DNA from: a virus
DNA: 61,260 nt
Strand: one strand, 5' to 3'
Virus record (IMG/VR): IMGVR_UViG_3300035698_013754
Span: 1 to 61,260 of that record
The notes beneath the pieces were generated by a model. That model was not told the origin of the DNA and searched no databases. It was given only the letters and a program-made list of their open reading frames with translations. Position numbers and translations under genes: made by a program. Position 1 is the stretch's first letter. Each line of letters opens with the position of its first letter. Of the stretch, positions 32,309 through 39,141 are shown piece by piece.

Positions 32309-32626
32309 ATGGATGGATCGAATAGAATTTTTGAGTTTTTTTATCCAGAAAATGATGTTGGCGGTTATCATTTTATTTCAATTATTGTTTGGGAAACCAA
32401 CCTGGATAGACATGACAAGGTAACGGGTTGGAATATAATGCCAACTCGTATCTTGGAAGGCAGGTTTGTCGTGAATGGAAATTTGAAACATTTTGTTCTT
32501 GAGTGTGCAAGTGACGATAGCCACAATAGTTGGGCTGGCATACTTGAATATGCAGAAAGGCTAAAAGAGGGATGGATGAAAGCATTCCCTATTGCTGAAA
32601 AATTAATGAGAGAGAACCATAAATGA
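32309..32626 (+). CDS. Hypothetical protein, 105 aa
   Basis: ATG 32309 follows AAAGGATAGAGAT. The sequence (IFEFFYPENDVGGYHFISIIVWETNLDRHDKVTGWNI) is beta-rich and then helical. No family is recognised. It is coupled by ATGA to the methyltransferase gene. Confidence 0.5.
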   Translation: MDGSNRIFEFFYPENDVGGYHFISIIVWETNLDRHDKVTGWNIMPTRILEGRFVVNGNLKHFVLECASDDSHNSWAGILEYAERLKEGWMKAFPIAEKLMRENHK

Positions 32627-33213
32627 CAACATACGACGGTGAATCTAAAGATAACTGGATGAGAGGATTAGTTTCAATGGACAGGTGGAACATAAAGCAC
32701 ATGCTTGCCATGCTTGCTTTATTCTGGCCGGTTGAATCGATGCTTGACATTGGCTGTGGTGACGGAATTATGCTGCATACTGCCAGGAAACTTGGAGTAG
32801 AAGCGTTCGGAGTTGATCAATTAGTTGACGACACTTGGCCTGATTACTTCTATCATAAGAACCTGGTTGATTACTTTGAACTGCCGAAACAGGTTGATCT
32901 GGTGATGTCGATTGAAGTCGCAGAACACATCCATGAGAGCGCACATGCTACCTTGTGTGATACGCTTTGTAATAACCTTAAAGAAGGAACGAACAAGTTT
33001 CTTATCTTTTCTGCTGCACGACCTGGGCAGAATGGAACTGGACATATTGCCTGTCGCCCTGCGATGTATTGGGGTGAAGAATTCACCAGGCGTGGATTGG
33101 TTGCGAATGATATGATGACAATGAACCTTGCGTTGCTGTGGAATAGGATAAGGTCCCCTTTGAATTATTTTTATGACAACCTTATGGTCTTTCATAAAGG
33201 TGGCACAGAATGA
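32623..33213 (+). CDS. Class I SAM methyltransferase
   Basis: 196 residues. MLDIGCGDGIML is SAM motif I and VMSIEVAEHI is motif II/III of small-molecule methyltransferases. The overall pattern resembles methyltransferases in surface-polysaccharide clusters, so a sugar or glycan hydroxyl or carboxyl is a likely target. Overlaps its neighbours by ATGA. Confidence 0.75.
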   Translation: MTTYDGESKDNWMRGLVSMDRWNIKHMLAMLALFWPVESMLDIGCGDGIMLHTARKLGVEAFGVDQLVDDTWPDYFYHKNLVDYFELPKQVDLVMSIEVAEHIHESAHATLCDTLCNNLKEGTNKFLIFSAARPGQNGTGHIACRPAMYWGEEFTRRGLVANDMMTMNLALLWNRIRSPLNYFYDNLMVFHKGGTE

Positions 33214-34187
33214 TTTTAGTTAAAGCACCCTTACGCATATCCCTTGTTGGTGGAGCGACGGACGTACCCGAGTTCTATAAGAAGTTTGGTGGAGCTGTCG
33301 TCAGCTTTTCTATCGACAAGCATATCTACGTACTGATCAATAAGAAGTTTGACCATGGAGTACGGGTAAGCTATTCTGTCACAGAAAACGTGGATGAACC
33401 GGAACAACTGAAGCATGATATTGTCCGTGAAGCATTGAAATTGACTAATACTAGATCGCTTGAAATAGTTTCTGTTGCCGATATTCCAGGAAGCGGGAGT
33501 GGATTGGGGTCCTCAAGCACCTTCTCTGTTGCTATTACTATGGGAATCCGTGCATATCAAGGGAAAACACTTAACCGTCACCCCGGGGTATTCGCTGAAA
33601 CAGCTTACCATATTGAAAGGGATCTGTGTGAGCATCCGGTTGGAAAGCAGGATCACTATGCTTCAGCTTATGGTGGGATAAACTTCTTTGAATTCCAGAA
33701 GGATGATAAGGTCATTACAGTTCCTATCAGACTTACCGATAAGAAATTGCATGAAATGGAAGATCACTTTATGCTGTTCTGGTTGGGCAAGACAAGAGAT
33801 GCAAACAAGATATTGAGAACGCAGGCAAGGAACTTCTCTAACGAAGATACCGTTTGGTTGGGAAATAGGATGAAAGATAATGCCTATAATCTTGCGGAAC
33901 GCCTTCAGAATAACAATATTGATGGAATTGGCGATTACCTGCATAATAATTGGTTGCTGAAGAGACAACTTGCTGAAGGAATAAGCAATAGAAGGATAGA
34001 CAATATCTATGGCAAGGCTATCCAGGCTGGCGCATCAGGCGGGAAGTTGTCGGGTGCCGGTGGATCTGGATTCCTTTTCTTCTATGCTGATCCTGATAAA
34101 CACAAGGATATCGAGAAAGCTGTTGACCTTCGCAGAGTTGATGTGAAGGTTTCAAAGAAAGGTGCAAGCGTGATATGCCATGAGTGA
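33210..34187 (+). CDS. hddA: HddA-like heptose-7-phosphate kinase (GHMP family)
   Basis: 325 residues, the expected length. GHMP motifs: APLRISLVGGATDVPEF at the start, PGSGSGLGSSSTFSV (93-107) as the phosphate-binding loop, and GASGGKLSGAGGSGFLFFY near the end. This pattern is that of D-glycero-alpha-D-manno-heptose-7-phosphate kinases. With the GmhA-like isomerase it would give heptose 1,7-bisphosphate; the matching phosphatase (GmhB) and guanylyltransferase (HddC) are not seen here and may come from the host. Confidence 0.8.
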   Translation: MILVKAPLRISLVGGATDVPEFYKKFGGAVVSFSIDKHIYVLINKKFDHGVRVSYSVTENVDEPEQLKHDIVREALKLTNTRSLEIVSVADIPGSGSGLGSSSTFSVAITMGIRAYQGKTLNRHPGVFAETAYHIERDLCEHPVGKQDHYASAYGGINFFEFQKDDKVITVPIRLTDKKLHEMEDHFMLFWLGKTRDANKILRTQARNFSNEDTVWLGNRMKDNAYNLAERLQNNNIDGIGDYLHNNWLLKRQLAEGISNRRIDNIYGKAIQAGASGGKLSGAGGSGFLFFYADPDKHKDIEKAVDLRRVDVKVSKKGASVICHE

Positions 34188-34947
34188 TTACAGAGTAATC
34201 GTTTCAACGTGCGATAAATACATTGACCATATGCGCCCGTTCATTCACCAATTTATGAAGTATTGGGGAAACGGACAACAGGTATTAGTTGCTGGATTCA
34301 CTTCCCCTGAATTCTCAATGCCCAAAAACTTCAGGTTTCACAGCATTGGAAAAATGAGAGACTATCCGCTCAACAAGTGGTCTGATTCGATCATAGACTT
34401 ACTCAATTATGTGGTAGATGATGTCTTTGTGTTTATGCTTGAGGATTACTGGATAACTGATCATGTGGATAAAGAGGGTGTGCAGCTTCTTGTGGATTAT
34501 GCTAGAAGCAACCCTGATATCGTCAGAATCGATTTGACAATTGATAGATACAATACTATGAAATTCCACCCTGAATTCGCTGGAAAATATGATTATGAAG
34601 GTGGAAAATTAGGACATCTTGACCTTGTGAACTCAAAAAACGGTGCGCCTTATTCTCTATCTGTGATCGCTTCAATATTCAACAAATATAATTTCCTGAA
34701 GGTTCTCGAGAAAGGTTGGGATCCGTGGGAAGTTGAGATGAAGGGAAGTTACAATGTTTCGCTGAAGGGATCAATGCGGGTGATTGGAACAGAAGGTTCT
34801 GTAGTTCCGCATTGTGTCGGAATTAGAACGCATCCTGAAGATAAGTCTGGTGGTAAATTGTGGAGAGAATGTGGATTTTTCAAACCTGAAGATCGTGAAC
34901 GTATGCAGGAACTCGGTATTTTAGGTGAAACGGGATATTTCGAATGA
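34180..34947 (+). CDS. Glycosyltransferase-like protein (LEDYW type)
   Basis: 255 residues. YRVIVSTCDKYIDHMRPFIHQFMKYW forms a Rossmann-like start, KWSDSIIDLLNYVVDDVFVFMLEDYWI carries an EDY in place of DxD, and GAPYSLSVIASIFNKYNFLKVL follows. I know this type from capsule clusters. The donor and acceptor are unknown. Overlaps the kinase gene by eight bases. Confidence 0.6.
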   Translation: MSDYRVIVSTCDKYIDHMRPFIHQFMKYWGNGQQVLVAGFTSPEFSMPKNFRFHSIGKMRDYPLNKWSDSIIDLLNYVVDDVFVFMLEDYWITDHVDKEGVQLLVDYARSNPDIVRIDLTIDRYNTMKFHPEFAGKYDYEGGKLGHLDLVNSKNGAPYSLSVIASIFNKYNFLKVLEKGWDPWEVEMKGSYNVSLKGSMRVIGTEGSVVPHCVGIRTHPEDKSGGKLWRECGFFKPEDRERMQELGILGETGYFE

Positions 34948-35759
34948 GTTGGTCTAAAGGTATTGCAGAATGGACAGAAGGTGATACGGCTTATGTATCC
35001 GTTGCCTTTTCATGGAAACTTCCAGAAGCATACCAAAGATGTGTGTGGTATCAACAGCAAGGATATAAGGTTAAGGCGGGAGGGCCAGGAACTTTCGCAA
35101 ACAAAAAGTATCTTCAAGGCGTTGCAAAACTTGGCGGATCGACCGAAGCGGTTATACACCACAATCCCGATGCTACCTTCGCGAGCAGAGGTTGTCCAGT
35201 TGGATGTTCGTTTTGTATAGTTCCCGCGATGGAAGGAAAAGAATTTACCTTGATTCCTGATTTCACCCCTAGACCAATTTTGTGTGATAGTAATTTGTCG
35301 GCACTTCCGGACGAATATCAAGATCACATTATAGAAAGATATAGAAAATTTGACATCAAGTTGGAAGGAGCCATTAGCGGGTTTGAACCAAAAACATTTA
35401 CAGAAGATACTTTTGCAAGATGGAAAGATTTCTATAAGGGCTATTGGCGGTTTGGGTATGATGAATCTGAAGAAGAAGAAGATGTTCACAGAATGATACA
35501 GATCATAAAAGATATATCATCTTCGAGAAAAAGAGTATATGTTCTTATTGGGAACGAACCCTTTGAGGATTGTTATAGGCGGATTATGCAAGTTATCGAA
35601 TGGAAATGTGAACCTTTTGTTCAACCAATGCTTGCGCTAAACACACTAACTAAAACGCCTATTGTCAGATACGATTGGACAGAAAAAAAATTAAAAGATT
35701 TAGCGAGATGGGCAAATAGGTGGATCTGGAGAACTGTAAAGTTCGAGGACTATAAATGA
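34944..35759 (+). CDS. Radical SAM protein in a sugar cassette
   Basis: 271 residues. The CPVGCSFC motif (C84, C88, C91) is the CX3CX2C cluster site of radical SAM enzymes. The first 80 residues (AFSWKLPEAYQRCVWYQQQGYKVKAGGPGTF) resemble a shortened B12-binding-like N-domain of B12-radical SAM proteins, without a visible DxHxxG cobalamin motif. It could methylate, epimerise or dehydrate a sugar or a peptide; substrate unknown. Function in a phage needs an anaerobic or well-protected host cell. Overlaps both neighbours by ATGA. Confidence 0.7.
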   Translation: MSWSKGIAEWTEGDTAYVSVAFSWKLPEAYQRCVWYQQQGYKVKAGGPGTFANKKYLQGVAKLGGSTEAVIHHNPDATFASRGCPVGCSFCIVPAMEGKEFTLIPDFTPRPILCDSNLSALPDEYQDHIIERYRKFDIKLEGAISGFEPKTFTEDTFARWKDFYKGYWRFGYDESEEEEDVHRMIQIIKDISSSRKRVYVLIGNEPFEDCYRRIMQVIEWKCEPFVQPMLALNTLTKTPIVRYDWTEKKLKDLARWANRWIWRTVKFEDYK

Positions 35760-36940
35760 AACGAATAGGCGTAGGAACATTCAAGACAACTGAAAAGGTC
35801 AGGGATCTCATAAGTGCTGTGCTGGACAGTAACAGATTGAGTTACGGACCTTACTCAAGGGAACTCGAAAAACGCTTTGCAGAAATACATCAATGCAAGT
35901 TTGCCGTTCTATCCAACAGTGGAACATCGAGCCTTCAGGTTGCTTTACAGGCGTTGAAAGAACTGCGTGGATGGGAAGATGGAGATGAAGTTCTTATCCC
36001 TGCAGTTACCTTTGTGGCAACAGCTAATATTGTTTTATGGAACAGAATGGTTCCCGTGCCCGTGGATGTTGACCTTACCTATTATGAAATGAGTCCACGC
36101 CATCTATTTATGAAACATGAGAAATACATTACCAAGAGAACCAGGGCTATGATCCCGGTTCATTTATTCGGCCATCCATGCGATATGTCTTATCTGAAAC
36201 CGATAGCCAAAGAATACAATCTCGAGATCATCGAGGATTCATGTGAGAGCATGTTCGTTGATTGTTCTGGAAAGATGGTTGGTTCGTGGGGATCTGTAGG
36301 ATGCTTTTCCACATATGTTGCCCATTTACTGACGACCGGAGTTGGTGGAATTGCAACTACGAATGATCCAGAACTTGCTGTCAAAATGAGATCACTTATC
36401 AATCATGGTAGAGATGGAATCTATATTTCAAAGGATGATGACAAGGGCTTGAGCGATAAGGAGCTGAAAGAAGTTATCTCCAGACGATTCAACTTTACAG
36501 ATATCGGTCATTCATTTAGGATAACCGAGTTGGAAGCAGCAATCGGGCTTGCCCAACTGGACGATTATGAGGATATGCTTGGTCAAAGGAGAAAGAATGC
36601 TGAAACATTAACAGTTAACTTGAAAGGGTTGAGTAATAAGTTGAATCTTCCTAGAAAGAGATTCGATGCCCAACACGCCTGGATGATGTACCCTATCATG
36701 GTGTTTGGTGACGAGAAGAAGGAACTGACAGAGTTTCTTGAGTTGAATGAAATAGAAACAAGAGATATGCTTCCTTTGATCAACCAACCGTGCTATGAGG
36801 GAATGTGGGATCCAGATGACTATCCAAATGCGCAGAAAGTCGATAAGTGTGGTTTCTATGTTGGTTGCCACCAGGGATTGACGAAAGGTGATATGCTGCG
36901 CGTTGCCAACACAATAAGGAGGTTTTACATTGAAAGATAA
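35756..36940 (+). CDS. DegT-family enzyme with histidine at the PLP lysine position
   Basis: 394 residues, normal for DegT/DnrJ/EryC1 proteins. Conserved blocks are present: VLSNSGTSSLQVAL, PAVTFVATANIV, MIPVHLFGHPCDM and IIEDSCES. The usual FSFHP-x-K-x-ITTGEGG loop reads GCFSTYVAHLLTTGVGG, so the Schiff-base lysine is His190. The dehydratases ColD and E1 (RfbH/DdhC) also have His here and remove the C3 hydroxyl of 4-keto-6-deoxy sugars. A 3-dehydratase role is therefore inferred rather than aminotransfer. The cassette dehydratase at 29942 could supply its substrate. Confidence 0.75.
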   Translation: MKRIGVGTFKTTEKVRDLISAVLDSNRLSYGPYSRELEKRFAEIHQCKFAVLSNSGTSSLQVALQALKELRGWEDGDEVLIPAVTFVATANIVLWNRMVPVPVDVDLTYYEMSPRHLFMKHEKYITKRTRAMIPVHLFGHPCDMSYLKPIAKEYNLEIIEDSCESMFVDCSGKMVGSWGSVGCFSTYVAHLLTTGVGGIATTNDPELAVKMRSLINHGRDGIYISKDDDKGLSDKELKEVISRRFNFTDIGHSFRITELEAAIGLAQLDDYEDMLGQRRKNAETLTVNLKGLSNKLNLPRKRFDAQHAWMMYPIMVFGDEKKELTEFLELNEIETRDMLPLINQPCYEGMWDPDDYPNAQKVDKCGFYVGCHQGLTKGDMLRVANTIRRFYIER

Positions 36941-37595
36941 ATCTTATTTTGAGAATTCGGAAGATTCAGGCCAGTTCTTTCCGTTCTTTTGCGAGAAACA
37001 CCCAGGGCACATGAAGGGTGTTTGTGGATTATGTTTTGCAGAAAGGATGAGTGGGCGAAAACAAATGAAAAAGATATTATTTATGGACGACAGAACGAAA
37101 AGGATTCAGGCTGCATTGGAAAGATATTCTATTGGTAACGGATATCTATTGACCATTGTGACAAACGCAAAGGAATGCCTGCGCTATTTGAGCAAGTACG
37201 ATTGGGATATCGTATCTCTTGACCACGACATGAACGGCATTGACTTTCAGGATCCAGATGATAAGGATTCTGGAATGGAAGTTGTGCGCTATATTGCCAA
37301 AACAGGATGGCCTTACGAACAAAGAAAAATGCCCGAATTCTGGATCCATTCATCGAACCTGTTCGCTGCGAACCTTATGATCGATTGGCTTCGCAAAGGT
37401 GGATTGAGCGCATATTGGAAGAAATTTGATTATGATGAAGTCCATGAAAAGGTTAGTATCCCTGTACCGCCCGATACTTGGAAAGCTGGATGGTTCGGAA
37501 CTTGCATTTCGTGCCACAAAAGAGCTTGGCTTGATATACACGGTGAGCGTTGCCACAACTGCGATACAAGGGAGAGAGTTCAATGCGCACAATAA
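36930..37595 (+). CDS. cREC-type receiver domain between zinc ribbons
   Basis: 221 residues, start TTG 36930 behind AAGGAGG. The centre (residues about 47-165), ILFMDDRTKRIQAALER, VSLDHDMNG, DSGMEVVRYI and WIHSSNLFAANLMI, matches the cyclic-phosphate-processing receiver domain (cREC), which has phosphoacceptor-like Asp residues plus HS-N. An N-terminal zinc site (CEKHPGHMKGVCGLC) and a C-terminal one (CISCHKR...CHNC) flank it. Its role in the cassette is unknown; cREC proteins are linked to nucleotide and RNA-end signalling. Confidence 0.65.
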   Translation: MKDKSYFENSEDSGQFFPFFCEKHPGHMKGVCGLCFAERMSGRKQMKKILFMDDRTKRIQAALERYSIGNGYLLTIVTNAKECLRYLSKYDWDIVSLDHDMNGIDFQDPDDKDSGMEVVRYIAKTGWPYEQRKMPEFWIHSSNLFAANLMIDWLRKGGLSAYWKKFDYDEVHEKVSIPVPPDTWKAGWFGTCISCHKRAWLDIHGERCHNCDTRERVQCAQ

Positions 37596-38509
37596 TTACA
37601 GGCGGCAGCGGATTTATTGCGTCCCATGTCTTAGAACTAATGCTGAGTTCAACGAACAGCAACAATATACTGGTTATCGATAACTTTTCTACAGGGAAAC
37701 TTGAGAACATCAGTAAGATGTTGGAAGATCATCCGAAGAACCTGGCTTTTCAGGAAGGCGATATAAACGATCTTTCCTTTATGATCAGGACATTCGCTGA
37801 ATTCAAACCTGATAGTGTCATTCACCTTGCAGCACAGGCGGCCATATCAACTGCATGGAAGAACCCGAACTACGATAACCAGGTGAATGTGATTGGTTCT
37901 TTGAATGTCATTCTTGCATCAAAAAAAGTGGGAGTTGAAAAGATCGTATTTTCATCTACTTCCGCAGTATACAAGGAAACAAAAGCACGGTTGAATGAGA
38001 GAAGTCTGGTTGAACCAAGCAACCCTTATGGGATATCGAAACTGGCTGCTGAGTTGTATTTCAAATCCATGTTCCCAAATACAACTATCCTGCGGTTCGG
38101 CAATGTTTATGGTGAGCGTCAGGTGCCTATTGGGGAAAACCAACTCATTCCTAGAATGATTCGTCATTTCAAATATGGCGATACATTCTATATTCATGGA
38201 GATGGAAAACAGGAACGTGACTTCGTTTATGCAGGTGACGTTGCACAGGCTGTGGTCAATTCAATGTATAACAAGCCTGGAACTTACAATATTGCATCCG
38301 GAACATCGTTTTCAGTCAACGATATTGCAGATATAATGGAAGATATCTTCGATGTTCGTGGCTATAAATGGGATCATACCGGTACAAACGATCTACGCAA
38401 GAGCGTTAAGATGAATGTTTCCAGAGCAAAATCCGAACTTTCGTGGAAACCCTGCGTCCCTATACGTACAGGAATCATAAAAGTTGCAAATTGGTGGAAC
38501 AATAAATGA
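37583..38509 (+). CDS. NAD-dependent nucleotide-sugar epimerase/dehydratase
   Basis: 308 residues from ATG 37583, behind GGGAGAGAGTTCA. The extended SDR signature TGGSGFIASHV (6-16), VFSSTSAVY and YGISK (catalytic Tyr and Lys), LRFGNVYG and the C-terminal substrate part with DFVYAGDVA are all present, as in GalE and WbpP-like epimerases. Substrate specificity cannot be read from the sequence. Confidence 0.8.
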   Translation: MRTIITGGSGFIASHVLELMLSSTNSNNILVIDNFSTGKLENISKMLEDHPKNLAFQEGDINDLSFMIRTFAEFKPDSVIHLAAQAAISTAWKNPNYDNQVNVIGSLNVILASKKVGVEKIVFSSTSAVYKETKARLNERSLVEPSNPYGISKLAAELYFKSMFPNTTILRFGNVYGERQVPIGENQLIPRMIRHFKYGDTFYIHGDGKQERDFVYAGDVAQAVVNSMYNKPGTYNIASGTSFSVNDIADIMEDIFDVRGYKWDHTGTNDLRKSVKMNVSRAKSELSWKPCVPIRTGIIKVANWWNNK

Positions 38510-39141
38510 ATGGTGTGCGCTACGCCGATTGCCATCCTAATAGAAAATATCACTGTAGGGGATTGTGCAAGCAATGTTACGGAAAGCAATACGCCGAATC
38601 GCACAAAGAAGAACTAAAAGAATATTATCACCAAAAATATTTGGAAAAACGGGATGATGTAATTGAGAGAACTAAAAAATACGCAAAAAGATTTCCTGAG
38701 AAATTCAATGCGTGGAGCAGGGGTTATTGTAAAAGGAACCCACTTAAGAATGCCTTAAGACATAAAATATATAATACGAACAACAAAGAAAAAGTAGAGA
38801 AACGTGCAAAAAAGTATCGACTAAAAAATAAAGATAGAATAGCCAAGAGAGGTCACGATAACTATATGAGCAATCCAAGAAAAGCAAGGGCAAAAAGGCT
38901 GAAAAAGTATGGGTTAACAATTGAAGACTTTGAGAATATGCTTGAATCTCAAGGCGGGTTATGTGCTATCTGTGGAAAAGACAATAATGGAAAAACATTT
39001 CATGTTGACCACAACCACGACACGGGAAAGGTAAGGCAATTACTGTGCAATGCTTGTAATATTGGACTAAGAAGTCTTCAAGACGATATAGAAATAGTAG
39101 AGAAAGCATTAAATTATTTGAGGAAGCACAACCATGATTAA
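38506..39141 (+). CDS. Recombination-endonuclease-VII-like HNH nuclease
   Basis: 211 residues. The lysine-rich, A-rich N-terminal half is followed by the compact core GGLCAICGKDNNGKTFHVDHNHDTGKVRQLLCNACNIGL, a zinc-bound beta-beta-alpha-metal motif as in endonuclease VII. Base use is unlike its neighbours. It probably moves as a free-standing homing endonuclease and sits before the large glycosyltransferase gene, which it overlaps by eight bases. Confidence 0.8.
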   Translation: MNGVRYADCHPNRKYHCRGLCKQCYGKQYAESHKEELKEYYHQKYLEKRDDVIERTKKYAKRFPEKFNAWSRGYCKRNPLKNALRHKIYNTNNKEKVEKRAKKYRLKNKDRIAKRGHDNYMSNPRKARAKRLKKYGLTIEDFENMLESQGGLCAICGKDNNGKTFHVDHNHDTGKVRQLLCNACNIGLRSLQDDIEIVEKALNYLRKHNHD

